Assembly: GCA_029204225.1 (NCBI GenBank)
Contig: CM055106.1
Span: forward strand, 49,984,908 to 50,048,907
Direction: 5' to 3'
Length of the DNA: 64,000 bases
Source of the DNA: Diphasiastrum complanatum
Lineage: Eukaryota > Streptophyta > Lycopodiopsida > Lycopodiales > Lycopodiaceae
In this document: in pieces, positions 35,304 to 45,500 of the stretch
Position numbering within the stretch: the first letter of the stretch is position 1
Layout: the number at the start of each line of letters is the position of its first letter
Notes under the pieces: model-generated
The model's input: only the letters and a program-made list of their open reading frames with translations
The model's database searches: none
Told to the model about the DNA's origin: nothing
Made by a program: the position numbers and the translations under genes

Positions 35304-36065
35304 TGTAGTGGGTTTCTTTCCTTGCTAACCTGAATCCAAGATCTAGTCAATCTAGCATCAAAGAGACGGAGTTAGTTGTCACGCGTAGGTTCGTTCCCAT
35401 GAGAGCGATAGTATAGTTCAGATTTCAACATGAATGGAAGATCCACATCTAGCACTAACATCCATTAACACTAAGCATTAACACTACATCCATTAACCCT
35501 ACTTCCATTAACCCTAGATCCACAACAATGATAGAAACTTACTCTTCTCTCTCTCCTTTTCTCTCTCACAAAAAACATAAGAAATAGCAATCCCAATAAT
35601 GATCAGATCCAACAATTAGCAAAATCCAAAGAAAGCATGAGAAATGGAGGAGAAGAGAGGAAGAGCAAAGACATTCATCAATCCATTTCTAAAGAGAACC
35701 AATATGCTTTATTGAAATGAGGAGATGAACATAGGAGCAACTCGAGTTGGTCCCTTTTTATAGTAGAGAGGAGGACCATGGCCTCTGAATCCTATTGGTC
35801 CAGTCTTGCCTCTCTTTTTATTCAAAATTAAAAAAGTGTGTGAACCATCAAAATTGGATGGAAACCCAACTTTATTCACTAACTTGACATTTAGGCCCTG
35901 TGGCATTAAAAGTCCCGCAAAAAGGCCTAAAGTCCTTTTATTAACATTCTAATTAATCAAATAACTATGTGATCATCAGGTTGGACTTACACACACAGGG
36001 TGCCAAATCCCTCTCATTTATTAACTAGGGTTAGGGTTGCCTTGGGATCCGCAAAGCCTCCAATA
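35304..36065 (-). repeat. 5' LTR of the minus gypsy element, 762 bp
   Basis: Same ends as the 3' LTR (TA...CA on the minus strand). It has a 20-bp segment missing from the other copy near 35500, and keeps a TATA box (CTATAAAAA on the minus strand at about 35757). Its outer end abuts position 369 of the Copia 2 LTR. Confidence 0.88.
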
Positions 36066-36504
36066 GTAAACTCCACATAGTGGAGGTATAAACGATCCTC
36101 TCTGGATCATAAAAAAGTAGGATGTGAATACAGAGGTCTGTAAGAGACAGAGAGAGACGTAGCGAATAGAGTAAGAAAGTAAAGACACCATAGTTGTGCA
36201 TGAAAGTCTGCCAATGAGCAGAACACAGTGAAAGAGTAGAATGTCATTCCGCCAACGAGCGAGACATTGACAAATTCTCTCTAAATTAAAAACTGATAAA
36301 ATAGTCACTTTATTTTCGTACATTTCGTCTTGTGCTGTGTGTCATAATTGCTAGAATAGAATGTGTTCTGTGATGCGTAGTCGAGTGTTTGGATTCCTGT
36401 AAGGACTTCCGAACAAAAGAAAATTAAAAGATAGAAAATTGTTCGCGATAAAGAAGACGAAGATGATGAACATGAATCAGTCCCACACATGCGCTCTCGC
36501 GACA
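36066..36504 (+). repeat. 5' LTR of Copia 2 (5'-truncated, 439 bp)
   Basis: Matches 40967-41328 from its first base and ends CTCGCGACA directly before the primer binding site. It contains about 76 bp (within 36320-36400) that are missing from the 3' LTR. Confidence 0.88.
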
Positions 36505-36517
36505 TGGTATCAGAGCC
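36505..36517 (+). other. Primer binding site of Copia 2 (initiator-Met type)
   Basis: TGGTATCAGAGCC directly follows the 5' LTR. Confidence 0.9.
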
Positions 36518-36610
36518 AACAGGTTGTCACTACTGATATCCCAGCAGTGAATCTTCCAGACAACATAATCTGGCTACGACAATCCAGACCAGAGTAGCAA
36601 TCAGTCTCGA

Positions 36611-37633
36611 TGGCGCAAATTACAGAATTTGAAAATTCAAAATCAAAACACTCCTGAAGGGCGAAGACATCTGGTCGGTGACCAAAATCTTAGAGGTGCA
36701 GCCTCCAGAGGGAGACCCGAGGAGAGCTGAATGGATCAGAAAGGATGAGCGCGTAATGACAACCATCGTTTCGTCCATAAATGAAGATCTACTCATGCAG
36801 ATTGAAGATTGTGAAAGTAGCCATGCAACAGGAAAAGATTAAAACAGAAGTATGAAGTGAGGACTGCAGCTTCAGTCATGCACCTTCACAATCAGCTACA
36901 ATCAATACGGTGGGATGGCAACCAGTTGGATCAGCACGTTGAGAAGATCAGAACGATCTTCGCTCAACTCGCTGCATCAAGACAGGAGCACTAGGTCCCA
37001 GCACCACAGCAGCTGATGTACTTCATGAAATCTCTATCGACGTCCTATCAGCAGTTGAGAATGCTCATACTGAGTCTACCAGATATGACATTCGACAAAG
37101 TAGTCAGTCTTGTCGCTGATGAGAGACTGATGAGAGACGAAGGAGAGGGAAGCAGTGATCAAGAGAAGACTCTCTTCATGAAAGAAAAGAAGAAGGACAA
37201 AAATAAGCCAAGATTCGAGAAGATGAAGTCCTCGAATCAACAATCTTCTTCCTGCGATCACTGCCACAAACCAGGCCATACGGCCAACAAATGCTGGTTC
37301 AATCCAGCAATACCTTGTATGCACTGCAAGAGGAAAGGACATTTTGCATACGACTGCAAATTCAACCCAAAAAGAAAAAACAAAGCTGAAAAGGCAAACG
37401 TTGCAGAATCATCTAAAGATTCAGAAAGAGGTGACAAAGCTTTCACGATACTCAACGAAGCTTCAACAAGCTACTCCGAACATGACTACGATATGTTCAT
37501 CGATTCAGGACCAACATCTCACATAATCTACAACAAGAAGATCTTGATCAACTTTTGCGAACTCGAAAATGACAGAGCGGTGATTCTAGGCGATGGAAGC
37601 AGACACGATGTCAAGGGCATCGGCTCTCTATAG
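36611..37633 (+). pseudogene. Copia 2 gag and start of protease
   Basis: The gag N-terminus is frameshifted (LDGANYRI, a stop, then KFKIKTLLKGEDIWSV). From 37016 it is open for 205 codons: SYQQLRMLILSLPDMTFDKV, then two CCHC zinc knuckles (CDHCHKPGHTANKC and CMHCKRKGHFAYDC), then the protease active site DMFIDSGPTSHI. A stop at 37631 (TAG, probably from CAG) interrupts the polyprotein in the protease. Confidence 0.87.
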
Positions 37634-40598
37634 CTACGAACACTGTCAAGCCAAGCAGAGCTGCCAGGAGCACTCTATGTGCCCTCACTCAGAAAAGATC
37701 TGCCATCTGTCTCCAAGATGGCAGATCTAGGCATTCGAGTTTTGTTCACAAGCAACACTTGCCGTGTGATCGAGAAAACGACAAACAAGTTGTTGACGGT
37801 CGGATGCAGAGAAGGAAACCTCTACCAAGCCAAAATAATCAGCAACTCTGATAGCATATTAAATGCTTCAGAAAACGAAGATCAACTCTGGCATAGGAGA
37901 ATGTATCATCTGAACATGCGGAGCCTGTACGACATGAGCACAAAGGACATTGTCACAGGTCTCAAAATAAAGGCTTGAGACTGCGAAGATTGTCAAAAAG
38001 GCAAGCAACATCGGAATCCATTCACACACGAAGGAAGAAGAGCCAAGGAAGTTCTTGAGCTTGTCCACTCTGATGTGTGTGGACCGATGAAAACAGATTC
38101 GCTCTCAGGTTCGAGATATTTTCTAATGTTCATAGATGATTACAGCTGAATGACCACGATCTACTACTTGAAGAAGAAATCTGAAGTATTTGATTCTTTC
38201 AAGAAGTTCGTGGCATTCGCAGAGTGACACACCTCAAAAAGGATACAGATCCTTAGATCTGACAATGGAGGTGAATACAAAAGCACAGAATTGTCAAGAT
38301 TCTACGAAGAACAGAGGATTGAACACCAGTTCACTCCTGCATACACACCAAAATACAACGGTGTGGCAGAAAGAAAAAACAGAACGCTAATCGAAGGAGC
38401 CAGATGCATGATGGCACAGGCTCAATTGCCAGGTCAATTTTGGGCCGAGGCAATAGCTGCACCTGTACACCTGCAGAACAGATCTACAACGACAACGCTG
38501 GAGAACAAAACACCATACGAGATGTGGACAGGCAAAAAGCCTGATCTGTCATACACATGAGTGTTTGGATGTGCAGCATACAAGCACATTCCAAAGGAAA
38601 AGAGAAGTAAGCTCGATGACAAATCCGAGCAAACAATCATGGTCGGCTACTCGAATGGAACACATGTGTACAGACTCTACGATTCAACCACGAAGAAGGT
38701 TGTTTCGAACATAGATGTGAAGTTCGATGAGTCCACATTCCCTGGACTGAAAGATGAAAGAGGCCATGAGATCTTCACACTGCTGCCTATTCAAGAGAGA
38801 GATCGAGGACAATCATCAAATTAGCCCAGACTCCAGAGCAGCAGGAATCAGAGGATCGACCCCACGAACAAGAAATGTTCGAGCAACGACAAAATGAACC
38901 TCGAAGGTCAACAAGACAAAGAAGACCTCCAGACCGCTATTTAGACAATCTTCAATGGAGCGAAGACACACAGTTCGAGTACTACAGCTTCATAGAAGAG
39001 CCAGCTACATACCAAGAAGCTATCCGGAGTCCAAAGAGAGAATTATGGAAACAGGCAATGTTAGAAGAGATCAAGTCGATGAGGCAAAACGAGGCATGGA
39101 CATTAGACCCACTGCCAGAAAACAGAAAAGTAGTCGAATGCAAATGGGTATACAAGAAGAAGCTGAAATCAGATGACACCATTGGCCGCTACAAAGCAAG
39201 GCTTGTCGCAAAGGGCTACACACAGAGATATGGTGTCGACTATTTCGACACATATTCACCCATGGTCAAGATGACAAGCATAAGACTGTTCCTTGCATAC
39301 GCCACACTGTACAATCTGGAAATTCACCAAATTGACGTGAATATCCATGAGAACAACCTTTCTCCACGGAGATCTAGAGGAGGAAGTTTTCATGAAGCAA
39401 ATTGAAGGCTATGAAGACCCCGACAACAGACAATATGTCTGTCGATTGCAGAGATGCATCTACGGTCTAAAACAAGCATCACGAGCCTGGTATAAAAAGC
39501 TTGATGGTCTTCTGAAGTCTCTAGATTTCAATCCTGCTCAACCAGACTGTAATGTCTACATCAAAAAAGTAGGAAAGAATTTTGTGATACTGACCATTTT
39601 CGTGGATGATTCGCTGATGATAGGAAATTCCTTGATGTTGATCAAAGACACGAAGAGTCAGATTATTGAAAACTACGAAATCACAGATCTTGGAGAAGCA
39701 ACAAAATGCCTAGGGCTGGAGATCAGAAGAGATCGAACGAATGGCAAAATGCACTTGAGTCAGTCAGAATACGCCAAAAAAGTGTTGAAGCAATACCACA
39801 TGATGGACTGTGAAGAGAAAGCCACACCAATGATAGCTGGAGCCAAGCTCTCGAAACATGATTGCCCAAAAACAGAAGAGGAAGAACAGAAGATGACAAG
39901 TATACCCTTCCAGAACTTAATCGGTAGTATGATGTACTTAACAATTTGTACGAGACCCGATCTGGCCTTCTCTGTTTATGCATTGAGCCAATTTTGTTCC
40001 AATCCTAGTCTACCACATTGGAAAATGGCCAAACGAATCCTACAGTATCTGTAGGATACCCAGAATGTTGGATTAACCTACAGAGCTAGAAATGAAGAGA
40101 AAGGATTCGAGCTGCATCACTACAGTGATGCGAACTGGGCGAGCTGCAAAGATGACAGCAAGTCCATTACTGGAGGATGTACGATAGCATGTGGAGCTAC
40201 AATCAGCTGGATATGCAAAAAGCAAACCTTGGTAGCTCAATCCTCTTGCGAAGCTGAGTATGTCGCAGCCTCGAAAGTGGCGAATGAGGTAGTGTGGCTG
40301 CAAATGATGTTGGAGGCAATCGGGATACCACAAGAGGGGCCAAGCACGATGATGATGGACTCTCAGAGTGCCATCTATCTGTCCCAGGATCCTGTCTTCC
40401 ATTCAAAGACAAAGCACATTCCTCTGAAGTACCATCATATTCGAGATTTGATCTCGAAAGGAGAGCTCCAGGTCCAGTTCATAAAATCAGAAAATATGAT
40501 TGCAGATATCCTCACGAAACCGCTCGACAAGCCACTCTTTACCAAGCAAAGAGAGGCAATAGGATTGAACAAACAAAGCTGCAAGGTTCAAGAGGGAG
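37634..40598 (+). pseudogene. Copia 2 pol: GAG-pre-integrase, integrase, RT, RNase H
   Basis: In order: pre-integrase zinc region (LWHRRMYHLNMRSL, DCEDCQKGKQH); integrase core with VHSDVCGPM, LRSDNGGEYKS and KYNGVAERKNR (D,D,E kept); RT with WVYKKKLKSDDTIGRYKARL, TTFLHGDLEEEVFMKQ, YGLKQASRAWYKKL and the intact polymerase box FVDDSLMIG; RNase H with HYSDANWASCKDD, SSCEAEYVAA and ADILTKPLDKPLF. Stops occur at KA-stop-DCED, DYS-stop-MTT and SYT-stop-VFG, each a TGA where CGA is usual, and at about 38222, 38822 and 40053, plus a frameshift near 39350. Catalytic residues are kept, so inactivation is recent. Confidence 0.9.
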
Positions 40599-41328
40599 TG
40601 TCAGAAATGGTGAACTCCTGCAACTTTGTCGCAGCACGAACAAGACACGAAGGTCAAACGAGAACAATTTGTGACAGTCAACGTGTCTTTGACTCGAAGC
40701 ACGAACGATTCGCGAATCAATCGCGAATCGCAAACACACCTCCAAGACCGCAAACCGCAAAAGGGACGCGAAACGAAAACCACAAAACGAAACGAAAAGA
40801 ACAAAAGCAAACGGGAGATTACGAATCAGACGAAGATAAATCTTTCGCGCTGCCAGCTGGCAGCTCAACGGGCTTCACGCCCAGCTGAAACGAGTAGCAA
40901 CGACAGAGACTAACTAACTAGTTGATTAGCGTTAACTAGTCATGTAATTCAACATTTAGCTATCTTGTAAACTCCACATAGTGGAGGTATAAACGATCCT
41001 CTCTGGATTATAAAAAAGTAGGATGTGAATACAGAGGTCTGTAAGAGACAGAGAGGGACGTAACGAATAGAGTAAAAAAGTAAAGACACCATAGCTGTGC
41101 AGGAAAGTCTGCCAACGAGCAGAACACAGCGAAAGAGTAGAATGTCATTCCGCCAACGAGCGAGACATTGACGAATTCTCTCTAAATTAAAAACTGATAA
41201 AACAGTCACTTTATTTTCGTACATCTAAACTTCCGCAAAAAAGAAAATTAAAAGACAGAAAATTGTTCGCGATAAAGAAGACGAAGATGACGAACACAAA
41301 TCAGTCCCACACACGCGCTCGCGCGACA
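40599..41328 (+). repeat. 3' LTR of Copia 2, 730 bp
   Basis: Begins TGTCAGAAATGG right after the purine tract AGAGGGAG and ends GCGCGACA. The first 368 bp are absent from the 5' copy. This U3 part carries CACGAAGGTCAAA, GACTCGAAGCACGAA and TTCGCGAATC motifs like those in the Copia 1 LTR, showing that the two families are related. Confidence 0.83.
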
Positions 41329-42030
41329 ACGATCGGCGAGCACCATCAGAGAGCGCATCAGAGAGCACGATCAGCGAGCACCATCGGAGAGCTTCAAAAA
41401 ACGATCCTTTACTTGGAGCTTCTGCCTCAGTTTTTCTACTATGCCAGCGAACTCATCTAATATTTCATTCTGTTCGTCTTCCCCGTAAACTGGAGCGATC
41501 GGAGCATTTGCAGAAGCCTCATTTTCTGTAACTTCTTTAATTTTCTCGTCAAGTTCTCCACTGCTTTGCAATGCGTTAAGCTCGTCAATACCTCCAACCA
41601 GTTGCTTATTAAAAAACACCTGAGGAACAGATGCTGTTCTTTCTTCCAGTTCAAGAAGCCTTTGAGGAAATACATCTAAGCTGATTTCTACAAATCGAAG
41701 CTCCTTGTCGCATTAGAATCACCATCAGCGAGCAGAAGCAACGCATCAGAAGCATCAGCGCACCATCTGGAGCAGAGCAGAAGCAGCGAGCACCATCAGT
41801 AGAAGCAGCGAGCCATTAGCAAAAGCGAATTTTGGGCTGCCATCATCAGCGAGCTCCCATCAGCAAGTCACTGCCATCAGCGAGTTACTTTTTGTTCTGG
41901 ATTCTGGACCTGCCATCAGCGAGCCACCTGCCATCAGCGAGTTCTGGATTCTGGACTTTCAACCAACAAACCATGAGGGACTTCTTCTTCTTCTTGTCAC
42001 CTGCCATCAGCGAGTTATTCTGGACCTGCC
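41329..42030 (+). repeat. Degenerate minisatellite (CCATCAGCGAGC-type units) of the hAT element
   Basis: Units built on (A/G)CCATCAGCGAG recur on both sides of the glutaredoxin-like fragment: about 41340-41395, then 41716-42025. Unit length varies from about 11 to 40 bp, with interspersed AGCAGAAGCA. The array is probably part of the hAT subterminal DNA, into which both the gene fragment and Copia 2 fell. Confidence 0.72.
41396..41713 (-). pseudogene. Captured fragment of a glutaredoxin-DEP/DUF547-type gene
   Basis: A continuous minus-strand frame reads DKELRFVEISLDVFPQR, VPQVFFNKQLVGGIDELNAL, APIAPVYGEDEQNE and IVEKLRQKLQVKDRF. The VPQVFFN-x-x-L-GG-x-x-x-L block is the C-terminal half of a glutaredoxin fold (cis-Pro and the GSH-site GG). 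The following PVYG...LRQ-x-L-x-x-x-DR segment is typical of the plant glutaredoxin-DEP-DUF547 proteins. The CxxC/S active site and all downstream domains are absent, and minisatellite units flank it on both sides. It is about 105 codons without a stop, so it was captured recently or is preserved by chance. It runs antisense to the hAT transposase. Confidence 0.75.
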
Positions 42031-42347
42031 ATCAACGAGTTACTGTCTGTTCCGGAGTCTCTATTGCAGCTGACAGTTCAGATTTCTATTGCAATTCTTT
42101 GTTCTATCTGAAATACCAGATTCTTCATTATCATTACCAGGTGAGTAATTTGCATTAATCACTGTTTTCTTTGAGTTATTCCTTCATTTATAACTTTGAT
42201 CAATGAGAATTCAGCTGTCAGCTTGTAAGTATTGTAACACTGTTGTCGTTATTCACTCCTACCTAAGAACTAAGAACAGTGTGCATGCAACCTTTAGGGG
42301 CTTGTTATGATTCATTCTATAAAACCAAGTTTTCATTTTTCTAGCTT

Positions 42348-43728
42348 ATGTGCATTGTATTCAGGAGTGGCAGTGTCTTTAAAAGAGTGGCCTATAATTT
42401 GCATATCCTAGAAGGCTTTACAGGTCAATCTGCCTTAATGTCAGAAGGTAGAGCAAGAACATCTGCAAGCATGGTTGAGGGTGAAAGTGGTCATGAAGGG
42501 CAAGAAACAAGTGGACCAATGGGAGATAGAGTTACTGAATCTCAACCAAACATTTCCATAGAAAATTCACAACAGGAGGATTCATTGTTGAGCTGTCAAT
42601 TGGCTTTGTCGGCCCAACAACAATCATTCTGGAGGCTTTACAATCGTAATGCCCTGACTTGGTCTTTTTATGTTGTGAATGACAAAAGTGCGGTGGATTT
42701 GAAGAATCCTCAACAGATGAGGTGTGTCATTTGCCATCCTGATACAAAACAATTATTTGCACACAACACTTCACAAAGTAGAAAAGGTTTTGTGACATAC
42801 AATAAAGAGCATGGGACCACTGCAATGAAAAAGCATGTTTTTAGTGAGCATGCAGAAGTATTGAGCAAGTACAAGGCTCAAAAGGATTCCGTATGCCCTA
42901 AAGAAAATGCTCGTCATCCTACGAAGAAGAGAAAGTTACCTTCTTCTTCTGCCATAACTAGTTTCTATGGTAGTTCTACAACAATGTTTTTTTGGAAGAT
43001 TTAGTGCTCTCTACATTGTGAAAGGGTATAGGCCCTTATCAAGTGTGGAGAATATATGGTTGAGGAGGTTACTCCTTAGACAATGCAATCGTTTAGTATT
43101 TCCTTCTCGTCACCAACTTGTGGAGGAGGTGATACCACAAATGGTTGCCAAAACTTTGGAAAGGTATGTCCTCCCTTTGTTGGCTAGTTGTGTGACTGCT
43201 ACTACAACATCATTTGATCTTTGGATGTCACGTGGAGGAATTGACACTTTTGCCTTAGTTATAAACTTTTTGAATGACTCTTGGGTTCCTTGTCATGTGA
43301 CCGTGGGATTGTTTGAGACACCTAACACAAGTGGTGCAGCCAAAAACTTGCTTCAACCATCTAAATCCAGGAGCACAAACCACACAACCACTAGAGCATG
43401 ATGTTGCAGATTCATTGTTTGGGCATCAAGCATCTGACGAGGAAGCCACAACAAGTTTGGTGAAGTCTGAGCTTTCCTTATTCAAGAGATTGAACATTCC
43501 ACTTGAAGAGTGTAGTAGCCCATTGCAGTGGTGGAAGGACCACGAGTCCAATTTCCTAATGTTGGTTTTTTGGCTCGACAAATTCTAGGAATTGTTGGAT
43601 CTCAAATTGAGTGTGAACGAGTTTTTAGTATTGCTGGTGTGCTAACTTCACTTCGAAGATGTAGACTTGGTATCGATAATCTTAATAAGTTGGTTCTCAT
43701 TCTAAAAAATTGGCCCGATGACCCTTGA
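42348..43728 (+). pseudogene. hAT transposase, BED finger and dimerisation domain kept, catalytic core deleted
   Basis: Open frame 42348-43004 (218 aa) holds a BED-type zinc finger (CVICHP with AMKKHVFSEHAEV, a C-x2-C...H-x4-H arrangement) and a nuclear-localisation-like KKRK. A frameshift at about 42990 leads to 43015-43350: LVEEVIPQMVAKTLERYVLP, TTTSFDLWMSRGGIDTFALV and NDSWVPCHVTVGLFETPNT, the RNase H-like N-part with the first catalytic Asp region (FDLWMS). Then sequence jumps to the C-terminal dimerisation block PLQWWKDHESNF, ECERVFSIAGVLTSLRR and LNKLVLILKNWPDD (43430-43728). The central insertion domain and the later catalytic residues are missing, so it cannot act alone. A 5' intron around 42140-42340 is likely. 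Confidence 0.87.
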
Positions 43729-44456
43729 ATAAATCAGAACCCAATGTCCATTAAGGGCTTTTTAGCAAATGAGGACATCATGATAGATGAGAATGTAGAC
43801 CTCATTGAGGAGTATGGATTTTTTAATGAGTAGGATGAGTAAGAGAATGTTAAGATAGTACATTGTAACAAGACTTTTTTGAAGGCTATCATTTTTGTTG
43901 ATAGGTAGTTAGCGGATAAGTGGAATGTTAAAAACTTAAGACATTGTGCAACAAGACTTTTTTTGAGCGGCTTTTATATAAGTCATATTTTTAGAGTGTT
44001 TATTTATTTGAGTTGTTTGGTTGTGAAGTGTGATTTTTTTTGCACAATTGAAATATTGTCGACATTGAAGACTCTGAGATTTTTATTAGTAATTGATAAG
44101 TAGAGGAATGCTCAAATTTTGTGCACTTACAATTTTTTTACGTGGCTTCCACTTGTTTTATGATAAATAATGTGAGGGAATTTTAACATAGTATGTAACG
44201 ATAAATTTCGAAATGATTTTTTAACAATTTTTTTATAAAAATAGTATGTATTGAGAACCTGATATAGGAACTGACGGTTCTTAATAGAGTAATAACCGAC
44301 AGATTGAGAACCGCCAAGATTTATCTTATAAGATATTACTGAGAACCGCCAGGTGTCAATATTTTAGATATAATCCAATACCCTGAACCGGCGGTTCTCG
44401 GTTTCAAAAAAAAGGCAATACCCTGAACCGGCGGGTATCATAAATATGTGAGAACC

Positions 44457-44467
44457 GCCCAACACTG
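44457..44467 (-). repeat. Right terminal inverted repeat of the hAT element
   Basis: GCCCAACACTG is the exact reverse complement of the left end (25190-25200) and is followed by the second GTACATAC octamer at 44468-44475. Confidence 0.93.
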
Positions 44468-44475
44468 GTACATAC

Positions 44476-45500
44476 TCTCTAGTACCATGACACAATGAAA
44501 AACCTAACATAGATCCACCCTTTTCTTCAGGCAACCATATAAGACATAATTTTCCTCTTTAAACAATATTGAATATTTTCAAGTATTATGTTCCAAAAGC
44601 ATAATAAATTTACACAAGATTGGTAACCTGAATATAATAATTGATAAAAATCACATCCATGATAAGACATACACTTCTTTCATGCACTACTACTCATCTA
44701 TAAGTATAGAATACAATACTAGCTAGACATAGAAAGTACACAATGTAGTCCAAGTGTAGAAGACCTCTTTCGATCAGATCACGTCCGTGGCACCCACACA
44801 TCCACACTTGCATGCAGCGCCAGCGAGGAGGTGCAAAAAGGCTAAAAACGTGACAAAGAAAGATCAAAACTTCAAATTTGATCTCTTCGAAAAGACAATT
44901 TGCGACAGCCTGAATGCCTGGAGAACTTCAAAACACAATGCTTTTAAAAAACCAAAAAATTAATATGTGTCAATGTCACAATAATCGTGAAGCCCCAAAA
45001 AATATATAAAAATATTTAGAAAAAAAGAAAAGCATCACAAGCAGGCCAAACATGAAAACAATAAGCCAGGGCCAAAAAAAAAGCAACCATGGTGTCCCTT
45101 AGTAACAATAAACGTGAGCATAAAAAGCACACGTCATTTTTTGGCAAGTGACCATCGAGGTGAACGTCAAAATGCTAGTGTGAAGGCTGCATACCGCAAT
45201 GGCACACGCGCTGTGGCCAGCCTTAAGTATATTTGGTTCCGCTTCTCCACCTTTCTTTCTCGCGCTTCTTTTTCTGGATCGGGGCAAAAGTGGACGAGGT
45301 TTGTGTTGGCTTTGGGAGACCTGGGTGCTTCGAAAAATCTCTTCTTTGACGTATTTGGCCTGTTGGGTGCCTGAATTCTCCCCAAGAGGTCACCTTTCTT
45401 TGCAGTCTTAGCACTTATAGGTTTTTGGCGTTGGCTAGGAGTTGGGCAAGATTTTGGCGTTGGCTAGGGGTTGGGCAAGATTGCTGGCAAGGAAGCAGTG
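44476..45500 (+). promoter_or_regulatory. Upstream region and 5' leader of SUMO
   Basis: No ORF is supported. A TATA-like AAGTATATTTGG at about 45225 is followed by pyrimidine-rich sequence (CTTCTCCACCTTTCTTTCTCGCGC), a common plant core-promoter/leader layout. A 31-bp tandem duplication (TTTTGGCGTTGGCTAGG units) lies at about 45421-45483 just before the start codon. Confidence 0.45.

Larger units (their letters stand above)
25336..36065 (-). mobile_element. Ty3/gypsy element (minus copy), nearly full length, decayed
   Basis: Reading on the minus strand: 5' LTR (35304-36065), primer binding site, 1.2-kb leader, gag, protease, basic linker, RT, RNase H, integrase, spacer, a large extra ORF, polypurine tract and 3' LTR (25336-26077). 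The order and the tRNA-Asp primer binding site fit the Tat/Athila branch of plant Ty3/gypsy. No matching 5-bp flanks were found (CTAAT left, GTAAA right); the right flank is a truncated Copia LTR, so a deletion or recombination has altered that side. Confidence 0.9.
36066..41328 (+). mobile_element. Copia LTR retrotransposon 2, almost complete
   Basis: LTR, Met-type primer binding site, gag, protease, integrase, RT, RNase H, polypurine tract and LTR are all present in Copia order. The 5' LTR lacks its first 368 bp, cut exactly where the gypsy LTR ends. The two LTRs differ at only about a dozen of 257 aligned positions, almost all transitions, so it is fairly young. The genes are interrupted by a handful of stops, most explained by C-to-T change. 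The right flank is the hAT minisatellite. Confidence 0.9.
25190..44467 (+). mobile_element. Composite hAT DNA transposon, 19,278 bp, hosting two LTR retrotransposons
   Basis: Both ends carry the 11-bp inverted repeat CAGTGTTGGGC (25190-25200; reverse complement at 44457-44467), flanked by perfect GTACATAC duplications. The subterminal regions hold repeated GGCGGT/CCGGCGGGTA-type motifs (about 25225-25330 and 44270-44455), typical transposase-binding clusters. Inside on the right is a BED-finger hAT transposase remnant on the plus strand. A gypsy element (10,730 bp) and a Copia element (5,263 bp) fill 25336-41328. Subtracting them leaves about 3.3 kb, a normal hAT size. The transposase is broken, so any movement would need a helper element. 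Confidence 0.92.
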
